Assembly: GCA_016933955.1 (NCBI GenBank)
Contig: JAFGTT010000038.1
Location: forward strand, 62,001-126,000
Direction of reading: 5' to 3'
Length of the DNA stretch: 64,000 nt
DNA from: Candidatus Zixiibacteriota bacterium
GTDB lineage: Bacteria > Zixibacteria > MSB-5A5 > GN15 > PGXB01
The position numbers and the translations under genes were made by a program. This document shows, one piece after another, positions 33,581 to 42,243 of this stretch. The notes under the pieces were generated by a model that saw only the letters and a program-made list of their open reading frames with translations, did not search any database and was not told where the DNA came from. Every line of letters begins with the position of its first letter. Position 1 is the stretch's first letter.

Positions 33581-34510
33581 ATGGCCGAAAAAAATTATGA
33601 AATAATTATTGTTGGGGGTGGGCCGGGCGGTCTGACGGCCGGATTGTATGGTGCCAGGGCCAACCGGAAGACAATCCTGATCGAAAAATATATGCCGGGC
33701 GGGCAGATTGCCAACACTCATGAGGTGGAGGATTACCCCGGTTTTGAATCGATCTCCGGTCCCGATCTCTCAATGAAAATGACCGAACATGCCAAAAAAT
33801 TCGGACTGGAAATAATCTCGGATGAGGTGACGGAAATTTCGACCGAAGGAAATGATCGACTGGTGGCGACAGCATCCGGCAGTATTTACCGGGGGAAAAC
33901 GGTGATTATCTCGACCGGGGGATCCCCCAATAAACTCAATATCCCCGGGGAAAAGGAATTCAGCGGTCGGGGGGTATCCTATTGCGCTATCTGCGACGGA
34001 GCCTTTTTTAAGGATGAGATTATTGCGGTGGTCGGTGGCGGCGACGCGGCCGTCGAGGAGGGGATGTTTTTAACCAAGTTCGGACGAAAGGTCATTATCA
34101 TCCATCGTCGCGATCAACTCAGGGCGGCCAGGATTATCCGGGATCGGGCCTTTAAGAATCCCAAGATGGATTTTATCTGGAATTCGGTTGTGGAAAAAAT
34201 TAATGGCGATGATAAGGTGCGCTCGCTGACATTAAAAAATGTTGAAACCGGAGAAATCTCCGAGCTTGAAGTCGGGGCCATTTTCGTCTTCATCGGTTTC
34301 GTTCCCAATTCCAATCTGACCCGCGAGCCGCTTAAAAAGGATGCCGGCGGTTATATCATGACCAATGAAAGAATGGAGACTTCTATTAAAGGGGTATTTG
34401 CCTGCGGTGATGTTCGTTCGCAGTTGGTCCGCCAGATTACCAATGCCGTTGGAGACGGTACCACTGCGGCAGTGGCGGCCGAGAAATATCTTGAGGAACT
34501 GGGGGATTAG
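33581..34510 (+). CDS. trxB: Thioredoxin reductase
   Basis: NADPH- or ferredoxin-linked flavoprotein that reduces thioredoxin. The 309 residues show the FAD motif GGGPGGLTAGLYGARA, the redox pair Cys135-Ala-Ile-Cys138, the nicotinamide-binding GGGDAAVEEG and a C-terminal ACGDVR FAD motif. Length is normal. It ends the operon at a strong terminator. Confidence 0.96.
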   Translation: MAEKNYEIIIVGGGPGGLTAGLYGARANRKTILIEKYMPGGQIANTHEVEDYPGFESISGPDLSMKMTEHAKKFGLEIISDEVTEISTEGNDRLVATASGSIYRGKTVIISTGGSPNKLNIPGEKEFSGRGVSYCAICDGAFFKDEIIAVVGGGDAAVEEGMFLTKFGRKVIIIHRRDQLRAARIIRDRAFKNPKMDFIWNSVVEKINGDDKVRSLTLKNVETGEISELEVGAIFVFIGFVPNSNLTREPLKKDAGGYIMTNERMETSIKGVFACGDVRSQLVRQITNAVGDGTTAAVAAEKYLEELGD

Positions 34511-34542
34511 AGCCAGACAATCAGGCATTGAATGTGAAATCG

Positions 34543-34570
34543 AAAAGACCGCTATTTAGCGGTCTTTTTT
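34543..34570 (+). terminator. Rho-independent terminator after trxB
   Basis: A long stem AAAAGACCGCTA (34543-34554) with TAGCGGTCTTTT (34557-34568) and a T-run to 34570. The innermost pairs will open into a small loop. Confidence 0.95.
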
Positions 34571-34809
34571 GGTGGGGCGTAGTATTTATATCATAATGCA
34601 TACAATATGTAATCGCCTGCATATTATGAGTTTTTTTAATTTATCTTTTCCTGTTGATCTCGGTCTTTGTCAATTAATTCTTTGCAGGGCAACGCATTAA
34701 AATAATTTCAGTAATAATGTTGCAGGCCCGATTTTTTTCTGTTACGGCATACCAGTTGCTAAATTAGCCTTCAGAATTGAACATAATTCGTTAATGAGTT
34801 GTTAGAGAA
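34571..34809 (+). other. AT-rich intergenic region upstream of the RNA candidate
   Basis: No reading frame is convincing here. A short inverted repeat GAATT/AATTC (34775-34790) and a TTGAAC element near 34777 lie before the structured RNA candidate at 34810, but no confident -10 was found. Confidence 0.35.
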
Positions 34810-34891
34810 TTAGGGAGTGGTGTGTGCTGGTCCAACCAGCCACCTGACGTTAGAGTCGGGCATCCCCCCTCCACCACTCCCTAAAATTTTT
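34810..34891 (+). ncRNA. Candidate structured RNA with a three-way junction, ending in a terminator-like T-run
   Basis: A perfect 13-bp closing stem (34810-34822 with 34872-34884) encloses two hairpins: GCTGG/CCAGC with a TCCAA loop (34826-34840) and CCTGAC/GTCGGG with a GTTAGA loop (34843-34860). A pyrimidine-rich single strand (34861-34871) completes the junction. AA and five T residues follow (34885-34891), so the same stem could act as a terminator. It does not match any riboswitch, 6S, SRP, RNase P or tmRNA pattern I know. It sits about 60 bases upstream of a sensor kinase gene. Either a small RNA or a cis-regulatory leader is possible. Confidence 0.6.
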
Positions 34892-34950
34892 AGATCCCAT
34901 TACATCATCTAATCAAAACAGCCACATCTGCCGATAGGGTATATGTTGGA

Positions 34951-36897
34951 GTGAAAACAGGCGTTCATTTACAGGTCAAGTCTGAGGGTAGCAGTTTGCT
35001 GAATCGCATTTCCACCTTGATATTCATCCAGATAGTCTTCATCTTTTCGGCTTTGGCCTTAATTTTCTATTTTTCAAAAGATGAAGATTCGTATTCCCGG
35101 GCCCATATCAATCTCGGGCAGATTCTGGAGGCTTTGGCCAATCAGGCATATCTTCGCCTGGAGATCGAAACAGATTTATTGAATCCTGATTCATCATTGA
35201 TATCCGAAATAAATAATCTGGTGGCTCAGGGCGAACTGCCGACCAGTGTCAGTCTTGTTTATATGGATACCCTGACCGGGCGGGCCCGGCTGATCAATTA
35301 CGGAATCACCGAGCACAAGCAGATTTTTACTGATGATGTGAAAAATCCCCTTGGGGAAGTCCTGAAATTATTGCATGCCTCGGGTAAGCAATATATCGTA
35401 TCCGTCACGGATGACGGGCGGTATCTGACCTATGTTTTCCGGCCTCAAAATGGAAGTGAAAATTATGCTTTGACCATGACGGTCCCCAATATCATGATAC
35501 AGAAAAGTATTGGAAGTCATGGTTATATTCTATTATTGCTGTTTTTAATTTCGGCCCTGATTTCTCTTTTGATTATTAATCTTATCTTCCGGGAGATAAA
35601 AAAGCCAATCAACCTGCTTCTTGAGGGCATAGAAAAGGTTGCGGCCGGACAGGAATTCCGGGTGGTTGAAACGGGGGATAGAAAGATTCGTGGATTAATT
35701 TGCGCTTTTAACGAGATGTCTCAGAAACTCAATGATAAAAGGCGGGAACTGGATAAGGCCAATCGGGAATTGATTAAGACCAACAAATCTCTCATAGAGT
35801 CGGAATCGATTCTGACGACACTGGTGGATTATTCGCCCGATGCCATTATTGTCACCGATCTGGAGGATCAGGTAATTATTTATAACCAGGCGGCGGCCCG
35901 TGATTTCGGATACAATGCCAGCGATATGACAGGGAAGAAAATCACCAATCTTATTCAAATGGCCAGAGATGGTTCGGAGACCGGTTTTGATCGTGAGAAT
36001 CAGGAAGTACAGGAAATTATCTGCCGTCGGAAGAACGGATTTAAATTTCCGGCCGTAATCGTTCATACGACTCTCGGCCCGGACGGCGGCAGGCCGATCG
36101 CGATGCTGTATTTTGTCAAAAACATTTCCGAAAGTCGAAATTACCAGGAAATGATTTTAAAGCTGGATCGAATTGCCTCGCGGGGGAAAATGGCCCGCGA
36201 TATCGCGCATGAAATCAATAATTACCTGGCCATTCTGCAGGGCAATCTGGAGCTTGTCCCGATGATAATGGCCAAGAACGATATGGATAAAGTGTCGCAG
36301 AAATTGAAAATCATGCGTGAAACAGTGGAGAAGATATCCAATTTCACCGATGGTTTGACCCGTTTCAGCGATGAGCAGAGCGGTTTCGAAAAAAGCGATT
36401 TGAACCAGTTGGTGGAAAACCTGATCGCTTTTCTTAAACCCCAGAACAAGTTTGATAATACTATTATAACCACCAACCTGTCCGACAGTCTGCCGTTGGT
36501 GGAGATAGATATCGCCCAGATCCAGAGACTTCTGGCCAATCTTATCACCAATGCCGCCGAAGCCATGGAAAATATTGAAGACGACCGCTGGATAGTGGTT
36601 AGTACATCGATTGATGATTCCCGGGAAAACGCTATAATAAAGGTGGCCGATGGCGGGCCGGGAATCAAGGAAGATTATATTCCCGGCTTGTTCGTCAAAC
36701 GGTTCAGTACCCGTCGGGAAGGAACCGGACTGGGTCTGATCGCCTGTAAGAGGATTGTGGAATTTCATCGCGGTGAGATATCCTTTCATACCAGTGATGA
36801 TTCGCAGGCGGTTTTTGAGATAAGAATTCCGATCGGCCGGCTGGATGAAGAAAATACGGAGACCTCGAAATCAACCGCCTCCCAAACGGTTTCCTGA
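34951..36897 (+). CDS. Membrane sensor histidine kinase (HAMP, PAS, HisKA, HATPase)
   Basis: A 648-residue two-component sensor. Two membrane helices (about 20-42 and 190-212) bracket an extracytoplasmic sensor of about 145 residues. HAMP (about 213-265), coiled-coil, and PAS (about 283-400, LVDYSPDAIIVTDLEDQ) lead to HisKA with phosphoacceptor His420 in DIAHEINN. The ATPase has N box NAAEAM, G1 DGGPGI and G2 GTGLGL. No response regulator is adjacent. The GTG start at 34951 overlaps its own Shine-Dalgarno-like GGAG; a TTG at 34996 preceded by GAGGG is an alternative. A similar kinase follows 50 bases downstream. Confidence 0.93.
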   Translation: MKTGVHLQVKSEGSSLLNRISTLIFIQIVFIFSALALIFYFSKDEDSYSRAHINLGQILEALANQAYLRLEIETDLLNPDSSLISEINNLVAQGELPTSVSLVYMDTLTGRARLINYGITEHKQIFTDDVKNPLGEVLKLLHASGKQYIVSVTDDGRYLTYVFRPQNGSENYALTMTVPNIMIQKSIGSHGYILLLLFLISALISLLIINLIFREIKKPINLLLEGIEKVAAGQEFRVVETGDRKIRGLICAFNEMSQKLNDKRRELDKANRELIKTNKSLIESESILTTLVDYSPDAIIVTDLEDQVIIYNQAAARDFGYNASDMTGKKITNLIQMARDGSETGFDRENQEVQEIICRRKNGFKFPAVIVHTTLGPDGGRPIAMLYFVKNISESRNYQEMILKLDRIASRGKMARDIAHEINNYLAILQGNLELVPMIMAKNDMDKVSQKLKIMRETVEKISNFTDGLTRFSDEQSGFEKSDLNQLVENLIAFLKPQNKFDNTIITTNLSDSLPLVEIDIAQIQRLLANLITNAAEAMENIEDDRWIVVSTSIDDSRENAIIKVADGGPGIKEDYIPGLFVKRFSTRREGTGLGLIACKRIVEFHRGEISFHTSDDSQAVFEIRIPIGRLDEENTETSKSTASQTVS

Positions 36898-36947
36898 TAA
36901 GAAATAAATCATTGACCCGCTTTCAAAAAAAATCCTAATTTGATCCC

Positions 36948-38984
36948 ATGCCGGTTATGAATTCAAATACTCCGGCGGGTTCGATAAGAACAAAAATCGT
37001 CCTGCCGATAGTGGCGCTGTTTGCAATTCTGCTGTTTGGCCTCACCTATATGGGAATCGAAAAGAGCCGCCGGGACAATCTTCAACTTATCCGGCAACAG
37101 GGTTCGGCCCTGCTGGAAAGCCTGATTCTTTCGGCTGATAACGCCATCAAGGCCGGTTCTTTTTTTGATTTGCTGGTGCAGGAGAAATTTTCGGATCTGT
37201 CCGCGTTTCTCGAAGAGGATGGTAAACTCAAGGCCACCTCACCGGAATTGGCCGATTTTGCGGCTGATTACGGAATTGATGCCATCCTGGTTTTCGACAG
37301 CAGTATGAATTTAAAAGCCTCCGGCGCCCGGGGAGTCTTTGTCGAACTGACGGATATTTACGGGGTGGTGGTTCCCGAGATTGAGGCTCTTCTGGCCGAC
37401 TCATCGAGCCGCAGTAGTTTTCAGATTCTCGGAGGGGATCTGCCTGGTGATATCTCGCTTTATTATCTGACCAAGTCCTCTGACCGGAAGTATATAATTG
37501 CCATGGTTTCCGATGCTCTTTTTTACTCACAGGCCAAGGAAAATGTCGGAATTGGCTATCTGATTCAGAAAATCGCCCGGGAAGTAGGTGTGGAGTACAT
37601 TATTTTCCAATCGGAAGACGGCATTATTTTTTCATCGCGGAAATTGCAGCCAATTCTCAAAATCGAAAAAGACTCGTTTCTTAAAGAGGCCATCCAGGCC
37701 GATACAGTGCTCTCGCGTGAACAGGTATTCGATGATAAGAGAATTCTGGAACTGGTCAAAAGATTTTCCTCAGTGGAATATCCAGAAGGGTTATTCCGTT
37801 TGGCGATCTCATTGGAGAAATATTATGATATCGCCGCCGGTTACGACCGCCAGATGATTGTCCTCAGTCTGGTTTTGTTCGCGGTTCTGGTGTTGATAGT
37901 CATGTATTTGAGCGGCAAACAGAAACGGATTTATCTGGATCGATCTTTTCAACATATGAAATCGCTTTCCGAAAAAGTTTTCGACAGTATTAATGCGGGT
38001 ATTATTGCAGTTCATCGCGACGGGACAATCGAGATGGCCAATCGTCAACTACTGAATATTTTTGATATTAAAGAGGATAACATTTCCGGCCGGGCCTGGA
38101 AAGATTTCATTTTCGGAAATATTCCCGATTTTCAGAAAGTCCTTTCGGGCCAGGCGGGGCCCGGGGAATTCGAGGTGATCTATACTTATTCCGGCGGTAT
38201 CAAATATCTCCTGATCAACGCCGGGCGTTTATTTGATCATCGAAATGAACCGGCCGACGTGGTGGCGGTTGTATATGATTATTCAAAAATAAAGGAACTG
38301 GAGGAATCCTCTCAGCGACGGGAGCGATTGACGGAACTGGGGGATCTGGCGGCCGGGGTAGCTCATGAGATCAGAAATCCGCTTAACGCCATATCAATTG
38401 CGGCCCAGCGTCTGCTCGGAGAATTCGAACCAAAAGAAAATGCTGTCGAATTCCGCAATTTTGCTACCCAGATCAAAGCCGAGGCGGGACGCCTGAATGA
38501 GATTGTCACCCGCTTTCTGGCGCTGGCACGGGAGAGGAGACAGGCGGCCGGGAAGATTGATATCAGCCGGGTAGTTGAAGATGCGGCGCGCCTGGCGGCT
38601 CTGGCGAATCAGCGCGATGATATCATTATGGCAATAGAAATCGAACCGGGGGTTACAGGCTCTATTGCGGAAGATCGGTTAAAGCAGATGTTGATCAATT
38701 TAATCAACAATGCTGTGCAGGCTTGCGAAAAAAAAGGCGGTAAGGTCGTGATTGCATTGAAAAATAAGGGTGGCCGGGCTGTTCTTTCGGTTCGGGATAC
38801 CGGTCCCGGCATCCCCGATAATATGAGGAAAAAAATCTTTGCTCCATATTTCACCACCCGCAGGAATGGAACCGGTCTGGGTTTGTCGATTGTCCATCAG
38901 ATTGTCGAAGAGGCCGGAGCGACGATTGAAATTTTAAATCCGGACGGGGGAGGGGTGGAATTCCGGGTGACCTTTCGCGAGTAA
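36948..38984 (+). CDS. Membrane sensor histidine kinase (PAS, NtrB-like core)
   Basis: A 678-residue kinase with an N-terminal helix (about 15-37), an extracytoplasmic region to about 300, a second helix (about 304-322), a PAS domain (about 340-445) and a NtrB-like core: His473 in AAGVAHEIRNPL, N box NNAVQA, G1 DTGPGIP, G2 NGTGLGLSI. Such kinases usually act on NtrC-type regulators; none is within the window. It follows the preceding kinase by 50 bases and ends at a terminator shared with citrate synthase. Confidence 0.93.
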   Translation: MPVMNSNTPAGSIRTKIVLPIVALFAILLFGLTYMGIEKSRRDNLQLIRQQGSALLESLILSADNAIKAGSFFDLLVQEKFSDLSAFLEEDGKLKATSPELADFAADYGIDAILVFDSSMNLKASGARGVFVELTDIYGVVVPEIEALLADSSSRSSFQILGGDLPGDISLYYLTKSSDRKYIIAMVSDALFYSQAKENVGIGYLIQKIAREVGVEYIIFQSEDGIIFSSRKLQPILKIEKDSFLKEAIQADTVLSREQVFDDKRILELVKRFSSVEYPEGLFRLAISLEKYYDIAAGYDRQMIVLSLVLFAVLVLIVMYLSGKQKRIYLDRSFQHMKSLSEKVFDSINAGIIAVHRDGTIEMANRQLLNIFDIKEDNISGRAWKDFIFGNIPDFQKVLSGQAGPGEFEVIYTYSGGIKYLLINAGRLFDHRNEPADVVAVVYDYSKIKELEESSQRRERLTELGDLAAGVAHEIRNPLNAISIAAQRLLGEFEPKENAVEFRNFATQIKAEAGRLNEIVTRFLALARERRQAAGKIDISRVVEDAARLAALANQRDDIIMAIEIEPGVTGSIAEDRLKQMLINLINNAVQACEKKGGKVVIALKNKGGRAVLSVRDTGPGIPDNMRKKIFAPYFTTRRNGTGLGLSIVHQIVEEAGATIEILNPDGGGVEFRVTFRE

Positions 38985-38994
38985 AATCGAATCC

Positions 38995-39028
38995 AAAAAA
39001 AAACGGCGGTTTGAGCCGCCGTATTTTT
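38995..39028. terminator. Bidirectional terminator between convergent kinase and citrate synthase genes
   Basis: Stem ACGGCGG (39003-39009) with CCGCCGT (39016-39022), an A-run on the left (38995-39003) and a T-run on the right (39024-39029), so it ends transcripts from both sides. Confidence 0.92.
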
Positions 39029-39046
39029 TATCAAAGCAAATCTCGT

Positions 39047-40321
39047 TTATTTGACATTTTCCTTGACCCATTCGGTACTGACTGATTTCGGACGGGTGAT
39101 GGGGGTACCCATGGCCCGGTTGATAATCAACTGGGAAAGCATACCCATGGCACGGGAAACCGAGAAGAGGACCGTATAGTACGGGAACTCGGTCAAACCG
39201 AAATGGTACAGGAGGGAACCGGATCCGGCATCAACATTCGGCCACGGATTCTTGGCCTTGCCGTGTTTCTTGAGAACTTCTGGAACGACATCGTACACCC
39301 GGGCGACCGTCTGAAAGACCGGGCTGTCGGGTAAATATTCCTTGCCGAAGGCGAGGAAGGCGCTGAATCTGGGATCGGTAACGCGCAGAACGGCATGACC
39401 GTAGCCGGGTATAACTTTTCCGCTATTGAGAGTTTCCCAGGCGTATTTCTCGATCTGTTCCTCGGTCGGAGCGCCTTTGAATTTCTTCATGGTGTCAAGA
39501 ACCCAATTGAGACATTCCTGATTGGCCAGACCGTGGAGGGGGCCTGCCAGACCATTGAGACCTGCGGAAACGGCATAGTAGGAATCAGATAGGGCCGAAC
39601 CGACGGTATGGCAGGTATTGGCGCTGACGTTGCCGCCTTCATGATCGCAATGAAGGGTCAGATAAAGACGGATCAGTTTGGTGAAGACGCCGGTTTTATC
39701 CTTGATGCCGAGCATTCGGGCGTAATTGGCGCCCCAGTCGAGGTCCTTCTTGTAGGCAATCCGGTTACCTTTTTTGAAACGCAGACGGTAAACACCGGCG
39801 GCGATTCCGGGTAACTTGGCCAAAAGATTGAGAGCATCTTCCATGGTCGGTTTCCAGTATTCGTTCTTGGCCATACCCTTGTTATATTCCTTAACGAATT
39901 CAGATTCTTTCTGCATAACCAGAATACCGGTATTCAGCATGGCCATAGGATGAGAATCCTTAGGCATCGCTTCAAGGACACTCCAGACGTATTTGGGGAC
40001 GGCCGAACGGGCCGCGAGTTCCTTCTGCAGGGCGGTCAGATCCGCCTTGGCCGGAAGTTCGCCGGTACAAAGCAGGTAAAAAATTTCCTCGGGTAATTTG
40101 TCGCGCAGGTCCATAATGGGGATACCACGGATAATCAATCCCTTATCGGGATAAACCACCGAGGTGTCGCAAATCATGGCTTTCACGCCGCGCATACCGC
40201 CGTAGGCCTGCGCCACGGTGACGTCGGAGATTTTCTTGTCGCCGACCTTTTGAGCCAGATCCTTAAGATCATCACGAAGAACCGGAATCATCTTCGCGAG
40301 CTTGTTCTGTAAAGTGGCCAT
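39047..40321 (-). CDS. gltA: Citrate synthase (Si-type, mitochondrial-like)
   Basis: Condenses acetyl-CoA with oxaloacetate, entering the TCA cycle. The 424-residue protein has catalytic His in LAGPLHGLANQE, the second His in IPGYGHAVLRVTDPR and the catalytic Asp in NVDAGSGSLLYHFG. The N-terminal layout and GLANQE motif are closer to the eukaryotic/mitochondrial branch than to the E. coli hexameric type. It has its own near-consensus promoter and terminator, so it is a single-gene unit. Confidence 0.96.
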   Translation of the reverse strand: MATLQNKLAKMIPVLRDDLKDLAQKVGDKKISDVTVAQAYGGMRGVKAMICDTSVVYPDKGLIIRGIPIMDLRDKLPEEIFYLLCTGELPAKADLTALQKELAARSAVPKYVWSVLEAMPKDSHPMAMLNTGILVMQKESEFVKEYNKGMAKNEYWKPTMEDALNLLAKLPGIAAGVYRLRFKKGNRIAYKKDLDWGANYARMLGIKDKTGVFTKLIRLYLTLHCDHEGGNVSANTCHTVGSALSDSYYAVSAGLNGLAGPLHGLANQECLNWVLDTMKKFKGAPTEEQIEKYAWETLNSGKVIPGYGHAVLRVTDPRFSAFLAFGKEYLPDSPVFQTVARVYDVVPEVLKKHGKAKNPWPNVDAGSGSLLYHFGLTEFPYYTVLFSVSRAMGMLSQLIINRAMGTPITRPKSVSTEWVKENVK

Positions 40322-40404
40322 ATAATAGACTCCTTTGTTTATTTATTGAAGATAGAAATGAATGTTTGCCGCGCCATATATCTCATAAGCAAAAATAGGC
40401 TTCT

Positions 40405-40433
40405 ATTTTAATCCATTCTTTTTTGTTTGTCAA
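40405..40433 (-). promoter_or_regulatory. Promoter of citrate synthase
   Basis: On the minus strand TTGACA (40433-40428), a 17-base spacer and TAAAAT (40410-40405). Predicted start near 40398, leaving a leader of about 75 bases. Confidence 0.8.
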
Positions 40434-40525
40434 GAGTATGTCCGGTGTATTTATCAAAATTGGGGAGTTTTTTACGAATAATGTACGGAATCTATCGGCA
40501 TTGCTGTCGCTAAAGCGGCCGTATT

Positions 40526-41890
40526 CTATTTGAACATTTTGCCGGGATTATACAGACCGGCCGGATCGAATGCCTCTTTGATACTTTTCATATGGTCAAT
40601 AGTGGCCCGGTCGAATTCCAGATGAAAAAAATCCTTTTTTGTCAGGCCGATTCCATGCTCGCCGGTCAGGGTGCCGCCGAGTTCCAGGGTTTTTTCGAAA
40701 AGGCTTAAAACCGCCCGATCAATCATCTCCATTACGTCAGGATCATCAGAAGAGGTCAAAAAGTTAACATGCAAATTACCGTCGCCGGCATGGCCATAGG
40801 CATTGGTTCGGATGGGATATTCCCGGCTCAGACCGGCGACGAAAGCCACCAGTTCCGAGAGACGTGAGGGCGGGACACAAACATCCTCGGCGATTTTATG
40901 CCGGGCCGATTCCTTGACAGCTTTGGAGATATTACGCCTGATTCGCCAAAGGCGCTCGGTTTGGGCCGGATCGTTTTCGCGATTCAGGTAAAGAATATTA
41001 TTTTCACGGCAGATAGACTCAATATTATCAGCCTCCGCCAGGCGTTTATTTCCTGAGGTTTCGAAAAGAAGCACAGCTCCGACTTTATTGATGGCAATGG
41101 TTTTTTCATAGGCCATGGAACAAGCTATGGCATCGCCATCCATAAACTCCATTACAGCCGGGATAATCCCCCGGCGAGTGATTTCGGCCACGGTACGGGC
41201 CGCATCGGCCGGATCGGTAAAGGCGGCCAGAATGGTCGGACCGGTTTCGGGTTGGTCGATAAGGCTGACGGCAATTTCGGTAATGGCCGCCAAAAGTCCT
41301 TCGGAACCGATCATGATGCCGGTGAGATCGAACAGGTCGCCCTTTGAGTAAAAACCGGTTGTGAGAACCGCGCCATCGGCAATAACTGCCCTGAGACCAA
41401 TAACATAGTCCTTGGTGACGCCGTATTTTTTACAGTGTAATCCGCCGGCGCATTCGGCCACATTGCCACCCAGAGTCGATTCCTCATAGCTGGCCGGATC
41501 GGGCGGGTAATATAATCCAAATCCGGCCGCCGCCTTCATCAATTCAATGGTTACCACTCCGGGACCGCAGAGAGCGATTTTATAATCGGGCAGAATTTCC
41601 AGCTTTTTCAAATTTTCCAGCGACAGCACCAGGCCGGAATGGACCGGAACGGCCCCTCCGGTATAACCGGTGCCGGCTCCGCGGAAGACAATCGGGATAT
41701 TTTTATCGCGACAGAAATTGATGATAGCTATAATTTCCGACTCGCTGTCCGGAAAAGCTATGGCCGATGCGCGGACCTTTATTTCGGAAGCATCTCGGAA
41801 ATAATCGGGATAATTATCGGTATCGAGAATAAGCCGCTCCCCAAACATATCTTTGAGAGCGGTCCATTTATCAATCGAATTATCAGTCAT
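40526..41890 (-). CDS. glcD: FAD-binding oxidase, GlcD family (2-hydroxyacid dehydrogenase subunit)
   Basis: A 454-residue FAD_binding_4 plus FAD-oxidase_C protein: RGAGTGYTGGAV near 58-70 for FAD, GHAGDGNLHVNF, and the canonical GEHGIGL motif. It is a stand-alone GlcD-type chain with no Fe-S part, unlike the fusion at 29424. The start overlaps the end of the FmdB gene by 8 bases, so translation is coupled. D-lactate, glycolate or another 2-hydroxyacid are possible substrates. Confidence 0.9.
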   Translation of the reverse strand: MTDNSIDKWTALKDMFGERLILDTDNYPDYFRDASEIKVRASAIAFPDSESEIIAIINFCRDKNIPIVFRGAGTGYTGGAVPVHSGLVLSLENLKKLEILPDYKIALCGPGVVTIELMKAAAGFGLYYPPDPASYEESTLGGNVAECAGGLHCKKYGVTKDYVIGLRAVIADGAVLTTGFYSKGDLFDLTGIMIGSEGLLAAITEIAVSLIDQPETGPTILAAFTDPADAARTVAEITRRGIIPAVMEFMDGDAIACSMAYEKTIAINKVGAVLLFETSGNKRLAEADNIESICRENNILYLNRENDPAQTERLWRIRRNISKAVKESARHKIAEDVCVPPSRLSELVAFVAGLSREYPIRTNAYGHAGDGNLHVNFLTSSDDPDVMEMIDRAVLSLFEKTLELGGTLTGEHGIGLTKKDFFHLEFDRATIDHMKSIKEAFDPAGLYNPGKMFK

Positions 41891-42164
41891 CCTTTTTAGT
41901 TACGGAAGGAGAGGATGTCGAAGCGGTATTGGACGGTTTAACCACCGGCCCCTTTTCTTTTTCAGAAGCTTTCTTATATGATTCGGAGCGGTAATCGGTC
42001 GAGTAGAAACCGGCTCCTTTGAGAAGAAAGCCAGCGCCGCCGGTGATAATTCTTTCCGTATAACCTCCGCATTCCGGACAAACCGTCACGGGATCATCCG
42101 TAATCGCCTGGAACTCTTCGAATTCATGTCCGCATTCGGTGCATTTGTATTGGTATGTCGGCAT
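41883..42164 (-). CDS. FmdB-family zinc-ribbon protein
   Basis: A 93-residue protein. The zinc ribbon typical of FmdB starts at the first residue (MPTYQYKCTECGHEFE, then CPECGG), followed by the GGAGFLLKGAGFYSTDYR motif and a low-complexity Lys/Ser/Thr tail. The start at 42164 is chosen because the ribbon begins there and a GGGGGT ribosome-binding site precedes it on the minus strand; a longer frame upstream has no homology. Family members are described as putative regulators; the role is unclear. Confidence 0.88.
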   Translation of the reverse strand: MPTYQYKCTECGHEFEEFQAITDDPVTVCPECGGYTERIITGGAGFLLKGAGFYSTDYRSESYKKASEKEKGPVVKPSNTASTSSPSVTKKDD

Positions 42165-42243
42165 TGTCAATTTACCCCCAAAAAATATAAAATCACCAAT
42201 CAGATAATTAAACAGGTAAAATCGAAAAAAGTTCGCCGGGTTA

